Shown here: piece by piece, positions 1-8,870 of the stretch
Layout of the letters: the number at the start of each line of letters is the position of its first letter
How positions within the stretch are numbered: the first letter of the stretch is position 1
NCBI GenBank assembly: GCA_016712985.1
Contig: JADJQA010000009.1
Location: 1-64,000, forward strand
Source: Sulfuritalea sp.
GTDB taxonomy: Bacteria; Pseudomonadota; Gammaproteobacteria; Burkholderiales; Rhodocyclaceae
Direction: 5' to 3'
DNA: 64,000 nucleotides
The notes under the pieces: generated by a model
Told to the model about the DNA's origin: nothing
Seen by the model: only the letters and a program-made list of their open reading frames with translations
The model's database searches: none
Made by a program: the position numbers and the translations under genes

Positions 1-570
1 TTCACCTATGCTTACTGGCCGTGCTTCGACAACGCCGCGCATGATGGCGGGATTGCGGGGCAGCAGGCGCTGGATGCCTTTCGGCAAATCGAACAGGGGT
101 TGGAAGAGTTTCTGGAGTCAACCCGCGGCACCGACACAATGGTCGTCCTTACGGCCGACCATGGCTTTGTCAGAAAACTCTCCGCCGGCCAGAGCACTCC
201 AGGTCCATCCCGCGGATCACCCTGAACTTGCAAGACTTCTTCGCCCGCTATGCGAGGGAGCGGCGGTTCGCCTACTGCTACGTCCGACCCGACGCCCACA
301 GCGACTTCGAGGACTATGTCGCAGGGGAGTTTCGCGGGGCCATGGAAGCGTGGCCCCGCGCCAAGTTGCTCGACGAGGCATGGTATGGATCGGGGCCGAT
401 AAGCGCTCGCCTGCCCGGCCGCATCGGCGATTACTTGCTCGCCAGCAAGATGACTGGACAATTCCGCGATCGCGTGACTGGCGAGGGGATCCGATCGGCT
501 TGTCCGGAGTCCTGGCGGCCTGTCCGCCGCTGAAATGCATATCCCCTTGTGTGTCGCTTGCGCTGCATAG
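1..570 (+). pseudogene. alkaline phosphatase superfamily protein, C-terminal part, reading frame broken
   Basis: This is the 3' part of a gene that enters from the left edge. Frame 1 reads a metal-site-like stretch (YAYWPCFDNAAHDGG) and then VVLTADHGF, a typical metal-ligand DHG motif of type I phosphodiesterase/nucleotide pyrophosphatase-like enzymes. Homologous-looking sequence then moves to frame 2 (HPELARLL, near 225), to frame 3 (FAYCYVRP, then GDYLLASKM) and back through frame 2 to frame 1, which ends GGLSAAEMHIPL...ACAA with a stop at 568-570. The order of these blocks matches one continuous family C-terminus, so at least three indels have split it. Given similar breaks across the window, sequencing error is likelier than decay. 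The substrate cannot be told. Confidence 0.6.
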
Positions 571-626
571 GCATTGCGGCGATAAGGTTTACAATTCGCC
601 CTGTTCTCCTGTCCGTACCCACGCGC

Positions 627-857
627 ATGACAAACCAGACCAAATTCTGCTACCACTGCGGCACACATCACCCGGTTGAGGAGATGCGCCAGATTGAAAC
701 CAAGGCCGGCAAGCGCTGGCGGTGCATTCGCAGCATTCAGGCGACCCAGAAGAGTTCCGAGGCGCGCGATGCCTTCGGGCGGCAGGTGTCGGCGATGAAT
801 ACGGCCGAGGCTAGGAGCCACGCGCGGCGCATGAATGAACTTCGCCAGGACAAGTGA
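627..857 (+). CDS. small CxxC zinc-ribbon-like protein
   Basis: A 76-residue protein starting MTNQTKFCYHCGTHHP. The Cys-x-x-Cys pair at residues 8-11 followed by THHPxEEM suggests half of a zinc ribbon. A second Cys at about residue 34 (WRCIRS) could complete part of a site, but a full four-ligand set is not visible. The C-terminal half is charged and helical-looking (AEARSHARRMNELRQDK). The start at 627 is chosen because the frame upstream has no family-like sequence. It stands alone between broken neighbours. The function is unknown. Confidence 0.6.
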   Translation: MTNQTKFCYHCGTHHPVEEMRQIETKAGKRWRCIRSIQATQKSSEARDAFGRQVSAMNTAEARSHARRMNELRQDK

Positions 858-1029
858 CATCGTCGCGGCCACTGCGGCATGTTGAGGATTGAGCCTTTGT
901 CTTGATCCTGATTCACCCCGTTTGGGAAGCGGAAACAAGAGGGCATTCCCGGTCGATTTCCGGATTACAGGGCGGTAATCGGGGGCGCACGATGATGCGA
1001 AACCCACGACCCTCAGGAAGAAACTGCCC

Positions 1030-1244
1030 ATGCGCATCAAATCCGTCGAACTGGTTGCCCTGCCCGATGCACCGGCCTGGCAGGAGAAGGTCAGGGCGCG
1101 CCTCGATACCGGCGAGGACATGGACCTGTTCAGCAGCATTGGGACGTGCCGTTGCCACCGGAAAGCTTGGTCGGCCTGACGGTCGCAGAGGCGCGCAAGC
1201 GACGCAATGAACGGATGTTCGCCATCGCGTCCGGCAACCACTGA
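1030..1244 (+). pseudogene. small hypothetical protein, one frame break
   Basis: The reading begins MRIKSVELVALPDAPAWQEKVRARLDTG..., breaks at about 1136-1142 (attgggac), and continues in the next frame as WDVPLPPESLVGLTVAEARKRRNERMFAIASGNH with a stop at 1242-1244. The joined product is about 71 residues with no signal peptide or membrane segment. The C-terminal LVGLTVAEARKRR block looks like a conserved small-protein motif, but I cannot name the family. A single missing T would restore the frame, which fits a sequencing error. Confidence 0.45.
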
Positions 1245-1268
1245 GGACTTCCGCATCGGTGATGGCGG

Positions 1269-2405
1269 TCAGCCGGCCAGCTTGAACGGCAGGTGGGTGG
1301 CGGTTTCCGCTTCATAGTCCTGCATCGCGGAATCCTCGCGGAGAATGAAGTCGGCAACCGCGCGGCGCATGCCGGGGTGCGCGATCCAGAAGGCGGACCA
1401 GGTAGCCACTGGTTCGAAGCCGCGGGAGAGCTTGTGCTCGCCTTGTGCGCCCGGCTCGAAGCCTTGCAGCCCGTGACGGATGCAGTACTCGATACCCTGG
1501 TAGTAGCAAAGCTCGAAGTGCAGGCCCGGCATGTCGACCTCCGTGCCCCAGTGACGGCCATACAGGGTGTGAGCGTCGCGATAGCAGATGGCCGAGGCGA
1601 CCGGTGTTTGCTCCTGGAAGGCGATGAAGACGACCAGGCGCCGGGCGAGCAGGGCGCCCGCTTCGATGAAAAACGCCACGGGGAAGGCCGGATGGTTGCC
1701 GTAGCGGGCAAAGGTGTCACGATACTGGCGATGGATGACCTGCCAGACGCTAGGGAGGATTTCGTCGCCATGCCGGGCTTCCAGGCGCAGGCCGGATTCA
1801 CGCACCAGGCGGCGTTCGCGCTTGAGCTTCTTGCGCTTGTCGGCGGTGAACGTTGCGACGAAATCGTCGAAATCGCGGTAGGCCCGATTGAACCAGTGGA
1901 ACTGCACGCCGCGACGCATCAGGAGACCGGCCGCTACCAGTCGGGCGCGATCTTCTTCCTCGACAAACAGGCATTGCCAGGAGGACGCGCCCAGGCGGCG
2001 AGTGACCTCCAGTGCGGCCTCGATCAGCGCCGAGGCCACGGCCTCGCGTTCAATGCCCCGCCGCACCAGCAGGCGCGGCCCCGGTGAGGGCGTGTAGGGC
2101 ATGCCACTCACCAGTTTGGGGTAGTAGTCGAGTCCGCTGCGTTGCCAGGCCGATGCCCAGTTCCAGTCCCGCGAGAAGTCGCCGAAGGAATGGCTGCGCA
2201 GGTAGAGCGGCAAGAGCCCGAGCAGCAAAACGCCTTCATACAGCGCCAGGTGCCGAGCCTGCCAGCCCATCGCCGTGCCACCGGCGCCGACTTTCTCCGC
2301 TGTGCCGAGAAAGGCGCGACTGGCGAAAGGGTCGTCGCCGTGGTCAAGCAGAGCCCAGTCGGCCTCGGAGATATCGGTCGCGGTATTGTGCAAGATGATT
2401 TCCAT
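1269..2405 (-). CDS. DUF482/FemAB-like GNAT-fold acyltransferase
   Basis: A 378-residue protein starting MEIILHNTATDISEADW. It matches the DUF482 'peptidogalycan biosynthesis' type: an N-terminal half with YLRSHSFGDFSRDWNWA and a C-terminal acyltransferase-like half with FTADKRKKLKRERR and ARYGNHPAFP, then HWG and a GFEPGAQGEHKLSRGFEP segment typical of the family. The start at 2405 is preferred over upstream in-frame codons because family similarity begins there. The family is GNAT/FemAB-related, but its substrate is not established. It is transcribed divergently from surE, with about 220 bp between them. Confidence 0.85.
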   Translation of the reverse strand: MEIILHNTATDISEADWALLDHGDDPFASRAFLGTAEKVGAGGTAMGWQARHLALYEGVLLLGLLPLYLRSHSFGDFSRDWNWASAWQRSGLDYYPKLVSGMPYTPSPGPRLLVRRGIEREAVASALIEAALEVTRRLGASSWQCLFVEEEDRARLVAAGLLMRRGVQFHWFNRAYRDFDDFVATFTADKRKKLKRERRLVRESGLRLEARHGDEILPSVWQVIHRQYRDTFARYGNHPAFPVAFFIEAGALLARRLVVFIAFQEQTPVASAICYRDAHTLYGRHWGTEVDMPGLHFELCYYQGIEYCIRHGLQGFEPGAQGEHKLSRGFEPVATWSAFWIAHPGMRRAVADFILREDSAMQDYEAETATHLPFKLAG

Positions 2406-2623
2406 GGTGCGCAATCCTACTCCGCACTCGGCCGCGGCCCCCCGGCTTGCCGACGAACGCGGGATGGAGGCATAGTCCTGTTCTGTTCCAGCCATCGGTT
2501 GCAGGTCGCAATGGGCTAAAATGATGCAACGCCTCTTGGTCACGGCCCTTGGGTTCGACGTCGACAAAGCAGGCCTTGGCCCCCACTGAAACTTCGTCTT
2601 CGATCTTCGCGGCTCCGACTCCC

Positions 2624-3373
2624 ATGCGTATTTTGCTCAGCAACGACGACGGCTATTTCGCGCCGGGGCTCGCCCAGTTGGCGACCAGTCTCGCCGATCT
2701 TGGGGACATCACGGTGGTGGCACCGGAGCGCAATCGCAGCGGCGCGAGCAACTCATTGACGCTGGACCGGCCGCTCTACCTGCGCCGCGCGCCCAATGGC
2801 TACATGTATGTCAGCGGCACGCCGACCGACTGCGTGCATCTGGCCGTCACCGGCGTGCTTGAGCACCAGCCGGACATGGTGGTGTCGGGCATCAATTTCG
2901 GCGCCAACATGGGCGATGACACGATCTACTCCGGCACGGTAGCGGCGGCTACCGAAGGCTACCTGCTCGGCGTGCCGTCGATTGCGATTTCGCTGGCCAG
3001 CTTCGAAGGCCGGCATTTCGTCACCGCCGGCCGCGTGGCGCGGGAGCTGGTGCAGCGTTTCCGTGACACGCCGTATGCCGAACCGATACTGCTGAACGTC
3101 AATGTGCCGGATATCCCCCACGATGAACTGCGCGGCATCTGCGTCACGCGTCTGGGGCGCCGCCACAAGGCGGAGCCGGCGGTGAAATCGGTCAGTCCGC
3201 GCGGCGAGACGATGTACTGGATCGGCGCCGCCGGGCCGGCCGCCGATGCCGGCGAAGGCACGGATTTTCATGCGGTGGAGCACGGCTGGGTATCGGTCAC
3301 GCCACTGCAGATCGATCTCACCCATGCCGCCCAGGCTTCCGCCGTGGACAGGTGGCTCAATCCGGGCCGATGA
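2624..3373 (+). CDS. surE: 5'/3'-nucleotidase SurE
   Basis: A 249-residue survival protein E, the usual length. The N-terminus MRILLSNDDGYFAPGL carries the metal-binding NDDG motif. VVAPERNRSGASNSLT, VSGTPTDCV and SGINFGANMG follow as in family active sites. SurE dephosphorylates nucleoside mono- and polyphosphates and is stress-linked. The ATG at 2624 places NDDG at the expected distance from the N-terminus. Its stop overlaps the pcm start in an ATGA arrangement, the first of four tightly packed genes surE-pcm-nlpD-rpoS, a hallmark proteobacterial stationary-phase block. Confidence 0.96.
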   Translation: MRILLSNDDGYFAPGLAQLATSLADLGDITVVAPERNRSGASNSLTLDRPLYLRRAPNGYMYVSGTPTDCVHLAVTGVLEHQPDMVVSGINFGANMGDDTIYSGTVAAATEGYLLGVPSIAISLASFEGRHFVTAGRVARELVQRFRDTPYAEPILLNVNVPDIPHDELRGICVTRLGRRHKAEPAVKSVSPRGETMYWIGAAGPAADAGEGTDFHAVEHGWVSVTPLQIDLTHAAQASAVDRWLNPGR

Positions 3374-4029
3374 ACACCGCGACACTCACCGGCATCGGCA
3401 TGACTTCGCAGCGCACCCGCGCGCGCATGGTGGAGCGCCTGCGCGAGCAGGGCATCGCCGACACCCGCGTGCTGCGCGCGATGGGCCTGGTGCCACGGCA
3501 TATCTTCATAGAGCAGGCACTGGCGAATCGTGCCTACGATGACACGGCGCTGCCGTTGGGTTTTGGTCAAACCATTTCACAGCCTTATGTGGTGGCGCGC
3601 ATGATCGAGATACTGATCGCGGGCCGCGAACTCGGCAAGACACTGGAGATCGGCGCAGGCTGCGGTTACCAGGCGGCGATCCTGGGTGTCCTGTCGCAGC
3701 AGGTGTTTGCCGTGGAGCGCATTGCGCCCTTGCTGGCGCGGGCGCGGGACAATCTGAAACAGCTCAAGCTCTCGCGGATTCGCCTCAAGCACGCGGATGG
3801 CAGTCTCGGACTGCCGGAGGCCGCGCCGTTCGATACCATCATAATGGCTGCCGCCGCGGCGGACGTACCGCCGAACCTGTTGGGGCAACTGGCGCCGGGG
3901 GGGCGGCTGGTGATGCCGCTGGGCAGGGCGGAACAGGTGATCAGTCTGGTCGAGCGCGGCGAAGGCGGGTTTGTCGAGACTCGATTTGATGCGGTGCGAT
4001 TCGTGCCGCTGTTGCCGGGAGTGGAATGA
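3370..4029 (+). CDS. pcm: protein-L-isoaspartate O-methyltransferase
   Basis: A 219-residue SAM-dependent methyltransferase that repairs isoaspartyl damage in proteins. PLGFGQTISQPYVVARM is the family substrate-side motif and LEIGAGCGYQAAILG is the SAM-binding motif I. LAPGGRLVMPLG lies near the C-terminus as in other PCMTs. ATG 3370 overlaps the surE stop by four bases, and its own stop overlaps nlpD, so translational coupling is likely. Confidence 0.96.
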   Translation: MNTATLTGIGMTSQRTRARMVERLREQGIADTRVLRAMGLVPRHIFIEQALANRAYDDTALPLGFGQTISQPYVVARMIEILIAGRELGKTLEIGAGCGYQAAILGVLSQQVFAVERIAPLLARARDNLKQLKLSRIRLKHADGSLGLPEAAPFDTIIMAAAAADVPPNLLGQLAPGGRLVMPLGRAEQVISLVERGEGGFVETRFDAVRFVPLLPGVE

Positions 4030-4970
4030 ACACTGCGCGTCTGATTCTCGTCATGCTGCTGCCTGTCATCGGCGGCTGTGCCAGCCATGCGCCGGTGCCT
4101 GTGGAGAGTCGCGCCGGTGCCGCCCCCGCGGCGGTGAAGCCCCCGGCGACGGCGGCGATCGCGGCGGATTCCCGTGCGACTTACTACACGGTGAAGAAAG
4201 GGGACACGCTGTACAGCATCGCACTCGACAATGGCCAGGACTACAAGGACGTGGCGGCCTGGAACAACCTCGACAATCCGAATCTGATCAAACCGGGCCA
4301 GCAACTCCGTGTCACGCCACCGGACAGCGGCGCACCGGTCGCGGTGACCAAGGCGGTGACGTCAAGCGCACCGGAAGAAGTCAAGCCGGCCGTCGCATCG
4401 GCCACTACCAATACGGAAACTCTCAAGCGCGAGCCGAAAGGCGGCAAGCTGGCCTATTCCGACGAGGCCCTGGCGAAGGCCCGACAGGGCGATGCTTCCG
4501 CAAGGCCGGCGGAAGCCAAATCCGAAACGAAGCCGGCCGAAGCCAAGTCCGAAGTGAAACCGGCGGATGCCAAACCCGCGGAGAAGCCCGCCGTCACCGG
4601 CGATGAGGTCGAGTGGATGTGGCCAGCCAGCGGCAAGCTGATTGCTGCGTTTGCCGACGGGGGCGGCAAGGGCGTCGATATCGCCGGCAAGGCAGGCGAT
4701 CCGGTGCTGGCGGCCGCGGGCGGGGTGGTCTCCTATGCCGGCGCCGGTTTGCGCGGCTACGGCAACCTGGTGGTACTGCGCCACAACGCAAGCTATCTCT
4801 CCGTCTACGCCCACAACAGCAAGATCCTGGTCAAGGAAAAGCAGACCGTCAGCAGAGGCCAGAAGATCGCCGAGATGGGCAGCACCGACGCCGAAAGCCC
4901 GCGCCTGCATTTCGAGATCCGCCGTCAAGGCAAGCCGGCCGATCCGCAGAAGTTTCTTCCGGCTCGCTAG
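4026..4970 (+). CDS. nlpD: LysM-M23 lipoprotein NlpD, amidase activator type
   Basis: A 314-residue lipoprotein. The signal peptide ends in a lipobox (VIGGC, Cys about residue 18). A LysM domain (YYTVKKGDTLYSIA) follows at about 56-100. A low-complexity linker has repeats of the type KPAEAKSE. The C-terminal M23 fold (about 200-310) lacks the catalytic ligands: the position of the usual metal-binding His reads GVDIAGKAGD and the HxH motif reads LHFEI. This degenerate LytM domain is typical of NlpD, which activates amidases at the septum and is not itself an enzyme. It lies between pcm and rpoS, and by analogy the rpoS promoter may lie inside it. Confidence 0.93.
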   Translation: MNTARLILVMLLPVIGGCASHAPVPVESRAGAAPAAVKPPATAAIAADSRATYYTVKKGDTLYSIALDNGQDYKDVAAWNNLDNPNLIKPGQQLRVTPPDSGAPVAVTKAVTSSAPEEVKPAVASATTNTETLKREPKGGKLAYSDEALAKARQGDASARPAEAKSETKPAEAKSEVKPADAKPAEKPAVTGDEVEWMWPASGKLIAAFADGGGKGVDIAGKAGDPVLAAAGGVVSYAGAGLRGYGNLVVLRHNASYLSVYAHNSKILVKEKQTVSRGQKIAEMGSTDAESPRLHFEIRRQGKPADPQKFLPAR

Positions 4971-4977
4971 GCGACTC

Positions 4978-5892
4978 GTGGGCGACGACGCTTCCTTCCC
5001 GGAACGCGACACCGCCGAGGCCGCCGCGGACTTGCATGAGTCCGGATTCCTCGAAGACATTACCCAGGTCTATCTTCACGAGATCGGCGCGACGCGGCTG
5101 TTGACTCCGGCGGAGGAAATCCAGCTTGCGCGTGCCGCGCGGGACGGTGACTTCGCTGCCCGCCAGCACATGATCGAGGCCAACCTGCGGCTGGTGGTCA
5201 GCATCGCAAGGCACTACCAGCATCGCGGCCTGCCGCTCGACGACCTGATCGAGGAAGGCAATCTGGGCCTGATCCATGCACTCGAAAAGTTCGATCCCGA
5301 ACGCGGCTTTCGTTTCTCGACCTATGCGACCTGGTGGATCCGCCAGAATGTCGAACGCGCGATCATGAATCAGTCACGCACCGTGCGCCTGCCGATCCAT
5401 GTGATCAAGGAACTCAATATCGTCTTGCGCGCCCTGCGCCGGCTTCACCGCGAACGCGGCGCGCAGGGTGAAACGCCAGGCGCCATGCTGGACGATGTCG
5501 CCCATCTGCTCGATCGTCCGGTCGAGGAGATCCGCCAGTTGCTGGTGTTCAACGAGCGCTCCGCTTCGCTCGATTCGCCGCTGGACGTCGATGCCGATCT
5601 GTCGATGTCCGATTCGATGGCTTACGCGGCGGCCGAAGATCCCGCGGCGCAGCTTGCCCAGCATGAGTCCGAGCTGCTGGTCGCCGAGTGGGTGGCGCAG
5701 CTCACCGAGCGCCAACGCCTGGTCATTGAGCGTCGCTATGGTCTCGGTGGCCATGACGTCGCCACGCTCGATGACATTGCCATCGATCTGGGCCTGACTC
5801 GAGAACGGGTGCGGCAGATCCAGATGGAAGCCCTGTCCAAGCTGAGGAAACACATTGCCCGCGACGGGCTGACGCCCGAATCGCTACTTTGA
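4978..5892 (+). CDS. rpoS: RNA polymerase sigma factor RpoS
   Basis: A 304-residue group 2 sigma-70 factor. Visible parts are region 1.2 (YLHEIGATRLLTPAEE), region 2 (NLRLVVSIARHYQHRG, DLIEEGNLGLIHALEKFDPERG, FSTYATWWIRQ), region 3 (LNIVLRALRRLHRE) and region 4 (LTERQRLVIERRYGL, LGLTRERVRQIQMEALSKLR). The proposed start is GTG at 4978, just after the nlpD stop, which gives the normal length; no ATG lies close to the expected N-terminus. It governs the stationary-phase and stress response. Its stop overlaps the convergent mltB stop by about nine bases. Confidence 0.95.
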   Translation: MGDDASFPERDTAEAAADLHESGFLEDITQVYLHEIGATRLLTPAEEIQLARAARDGDFAARQHMIEANLRLVVSIARHYQHRGLPLDDLIEEGNLGLIHALEKFDPERGFRFSTYATWWIRQNVERAIMNQSRTVRLPIHVIKELNIVLRALRRLHRERGAQGETPGAMLDDVAHLLDRPVEEIRQLLVFNERSASLDSPLDVDADLSMSDSMAYAAAEDPAAQLAQHESELLVAEWVAQLTERQRLVIERRYGLGGHDVATLDDIAIDLGLTRERVRQIQMEALSKLRKHIARDGLTPESLL

Positions 5893-6921
5893 GGCCCGCA
5901 GTGCGGCGGCCAGGTCCATCACCGCCGCGGCATAGAAGCTGCTGCGGTTATACCGCGTGATTACATAGAAGTTGCGATAGCCGAGACGATACTCGGTGGT
6001 CGCCTGCGGCGTGATCAGATCAATCAGGGCGGCGGGCCGGTCGGGCATCGCGGCATCGGCGTCGAGGCTTTCAGGCGACGCGTCGCCGCCCCGCGGAACA
6101 TTCCTTTCCATGACGCTTGCAAGGATGACCCCGGCCGCTGCCATTTGCCGTGGGGTGCGCCGTGGCGTGATGCCCTCATCGATCAGGGCCCGCACGCCGT
6201 CGCCCGCAACGGTGACGACGACTGCGATCGGCGCATCCCTTTCCCAACCGTGCTCGGCGAGGAAATTGGCGACGCTGCCGATCGCATCGGCCGCGCTTGC
6301 CGCAAGGTCGATGCGGCCATCCTGGTCGAAGTCGATCGCGAAGCGTCGCCGCGAGGACGGCAGGAACTGCGGCAAGCCGAGTGCGCCGGCATAGGACCCG
6401 GTGTAGGCCAGCGGATCGCGGCTCTCCTCGCGGGCCAGCAGCAGCAGTTCTTCCAGCTCCTTGCGGAACAGCTCTGCGCGCGGCGGGTAGTCGAAGGCCA
6501 GGGTGGTGAGCGCGGCGAAAGTGCCGAAGCGCCCCAGTTGCTTGCCGTAGATGGTCTCGACGCCGATGATTGCGGCGATGATGTCGGCGGGCGCTCCAAA
6601 GCGCTCCTCGGCGGCGGCGAGTTCCGTGGCATGGGCCAGCATGAAACGCCGTCCGGCGGCAATCCGCTTCGGCTCGACAAAACGCCCTCGATAGGTGTGC
6701 CAGGAGCGCACACCAGGATCCTTGGGCGGCATGATGGCCTTGATCACGGCGGCGATCGGCCTGGTCTGGCGGAACAGCGCGTTCAGGTTATCCGCATCGA
6801 AGCCGTGTTTGTCGCGCATGTCCTGCACAAAGGCCCGCACATCATCGCGCTGCGCGTAGTTCTCCGCTCGCGGAGCCGCGCTTAGCATCGCCAGGAGCAA
6901 CAGCAGGAACAGGCGCGTCAT
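5884..6921 (-). CDS. mltB: membrane-associated lytic murein transglycosylase B
   Basis: A 345-residue protein with a cleavable-type signal sequence (MTRLFLLLLLAMLSAAPRAE) and no clear lipobox Cys. The catalytic region has FGAPADIIAAIIGVETIYGKQLG with the family catalytic Glu in GVET, then YAGALGLPQFLPSS and DFDQDGRIDL. It cleaves peptidoglycan glycan strands to anhydromuropeptides. It ends overlapping the rpoS stop and starts overlapping the stop of the upstream transglutaminase gene, so it is the last gene of the minus-strand set. Confidence 0.92.
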   Translation of the reverse strand: MTRLFLLLLLAMLSAAPRAENYAQRDDVRAFVQDMRDKHGFDADNLNALFRQTRPIAAVIKAIMPPKDPGVRSWHTYRGRFVEPKRIAAGRRFMLAHATELAAAEERFGAPADIIAAIIGVETIYGKQLGRFGTFAALTTLAFDYPPRAELFRKELEELLLLAREESRDPLAYTGSYAGALGLPQFLPSSRRRFAIDFDQDGRIDLAASAADAIGSVANFLAEHGWERDAPIAVVVTVAGDGVRALIDEGITPRRTPRQMAAAGVILASVMERNVPRGGDASPESLDADAAMPDRPAALIDLITPQATTEYRLGYRNFYVITRYNRSSFYAAAVMDLAAALRASK

Positions 6922-8870
6922 GGTTTGAAGGCGGCGATTTCCGCCTTGAGCCGGATCAGGTCGCTCGGCCGCGGCGCGGCACCGTAACGCAAGCGCGCAT
7001 ACAGCGCGGCGATCTCGCGGATGCGTTCTGCATGGAGCGGTGCCTGCCTTGCGGCACGTTCGGCAAAGGCCTGCGGCCCCTCCCATGCCTGCCAGGCAAC
7101 GCCGCGCCTGGCCAGGCGGGCAGTGAAGCGTCGCCACGCCGCCAGTGCGGGATCGACGCGCAGGCGGTTACGCAGGATCCAGCCGGTGAGCGCAAGCATC
7201 ACAGTACCGCCGAGAACCGACAGGACCGCGGTCATGCTGCGCCAGTCGGGCTCATTCAGGCCCAGACTCGCGAGCAGATCACGCTGGCGCTGCGGGTTGT
7301 AGCCCAGCACCCACTGGTTCCAGCCATTCGTGACCGCGTCCAGCCGATAGCGCAGCTCCTTCAGCCAGGCCAGATTGCCTCGGGTCAGGAAAGGCAGCTC
7401 TTCGCCGACCGGCACGGCGTTGGCCAGATTGCTGCTGATGCGGGTGGGTGCGGAAATCGCCGTCGGATCGACGCGCACCCAGCCGCGTCCGGCTATCCAG
7501 GCTTCGGCCCAGGCATGCGCATCGTATTGGCGCACCACCAGATAACCATCCACCGGATTGACTTCGCCACCCTGATAGCCTGCCACCACTCGGGCCGGCA
7601 CCCCGGCGGCACGCAGGGCGAAGACAAAGGCAGCGGCGAAGTGCTCGCAGAAGCCGCGTTTGGTATCGAAGAGGAACTCATCGACTATGTCGGTGCCCAG
7701 CAATGGGGGATTCAGCGTATAGATCAACAGTTGCCGCCTGAACAAGTTCTCCGCGGCGGCGAGGATCGCTGCGCCATCGTCGCCGTGTTGTGCGCGCCAG
7801 GCTGCGCTGATGGCGCGCGTGCGCGGGTTGCCATCCTTGGGAAGGGCCAGCGCATCACGCAAGATTCCGGATGACTCACTCACGCCGGCAATGGCCTCCG
7901 GCCAGGCTTGCTGCGTGTAGCGCAGGCGGCTGCGCACGGCTTGGCGCGCGATCGGCTGATAGTCGCTGGTCAGCGCGCTGTCCGGTGGCAATGTGGCAGG
8001 CATCTCCAATGCGAACAGCCAGAATTTCCCGTGCGGTTCCAGAGTGACTTCGTAATCCACCGGGGCGCCCAGCCCGGCGTAGGGAACTGCTGGATAGGCG
8101 CCCAGAGTTTGCGCTACCCGCCAACTGCGCCCGTCGAACAGGGGCATCACCGGGCCACGCCAGTAGAGCCGGGATTGCGCGGGTACCGTGTCCTTGAACT
8201 GCACCCGGAAAGCGATGGCGTCCGACTGCGAGAGTTGGGCAATCGAACCGGGCGACATGGTGTCGGACAGTCCGGAGACCGCGGCAAAGCGATCCTGCGG
8301 GATGCCCCACAGCGGCCCTTGTACGCGAGGGAACAGCACGAACAGCAGCAGCATGAAAGGCAGTGCCTGCGCCAGCATCAGCGCGGCCCGACGCAACTGC
8401 TGCCAAGGTTTCGGACGGTCGTCGCCGGCCGCGAGCAGCGCCGCGGTGGTTATCAGCACGGTCAGGCAGGCGAGCAATGCGGTTGGGATGGTCTGGGTGA
8501 AGAGGAACTGGCCGAGAACCAGAAAATAGCCCAACAGTGCGGTGGCCACGGTATCGCGCGCGGTGCGCAGCTCCAGCAGTTTGAGCGCGAGAAATACCAC
8601 CAGCAGCTCAATTCCCGGTGTGCGACCGAGGATGGTTCGGTACTGCAGGAATACGCCCGCTGTACCGGCAATGACCAGCAAGACCACGAGCCAGCGCGGC
8701 GGCAAGTGCCATTGTCGCCAGGTCAGTGCCGCACGCCACGCGAACGCCGTGCCGGCCGCCAAGGAAAGCCACAGCGGAAGATGCTGGGTGAGAGGCAAGG
8801 AGGCTGCCAGTGCGGTGGCCAGCAGCCACCAGCCCTGGCGGCTGCTGACGGGGCGGTTACTGCGTGCCAT
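6918..8870 (-). CDS. TgpA-like transglutaminase membrane protein (DUF3488 + transglutaminase)
   Basis: A 650-residue protein. The N-terminal third has several hydrophobic helices (for example LLVVFLALKLLELR and LMLAQALPFMLLLFVLFPRV) of the DUF3488 type. The periplasmic transglutaminase core follows with TKRGFCEHFAAAFVFALRAAGVPARVV, the catalytic Cys lying in GFCEHF. The His is in YDAHAWAEAWI and the Asp in GWVRVDPT. A last TM segment (VLSVLGGTVMLALTGWIL) and a cytoplasmic tail close the protein. ATG 8870 overlaps the end of the DUF58 gene by 14 nt. With DUF58 and MoxR it forms a common three-gene unit. The substrate is unknown. Confidence 0.9.
   Translation of the reverse strand: MARSNRPVSSRQGWWLLATALAASLPLTQHLPLWLSLAAGTAFAWRAALTWRQWHLPPRWLVVLLVIAGTAGVFLQYRTILGRTPGIELLVVFLALKLLELRTARDTVATALLGYFLVLGQFLFTQTIPTALLACLTVLITTAALLAAGDDRPKPWQQLRRAALMLAQALPFMLLLFVLFPRVQGPLWGIPQDRFAAVSGLSDTMSPGSIAQLSQSDAIAFRVQFKDTVPAQSRLYWRGPVMPLFDGRSWRVAQTLGAYPAVPYAGLGAPVDYEVTLEPHGKFWLFALEMPATLPPDSALTSDYQPIARQAVRSRLRYTQQAWPEAIAGVSESSGILRDALALPKDGNPRTRAISAAWRAQHGDDGAAILAAAENLFRRQLLIYTLNPPLLGTDIVDEFLFDTKRGFCEHFAAAFVFALRAAGVPARVVAGYQGGEVNPVDGYLVVRQYDAHAWAEAWIAGRGWVRVDPTAISAPTRISSNLANAVPVGEELPFLTRGNLAWLKELRYRLDAVTNGWNQWVLGYNPQRQRDLLASLGLNEPDWRSMTAVLSVLGGTVMLALTGWILRNRLRVDPALAAWRRFTARLARRGVAWQAWEGPQAFAERAARQAPLHAERIREIAALYARLRYGAAPRPSDLIRLKAEIAAFKP

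Noticed and set aside
12..1256. A 414-codon minus-strand frame at the left edge
   Set aside because: It covers the phosphatase fragment, the CxxC gene and the small gene on the other strand, shows no family motif and is a GC shadow.
2344..2643. 99-codon minus-strand frame overlapping the surE start
   Set aside because: It overlaps both the DUF482 gene start and surE, and matches no family.
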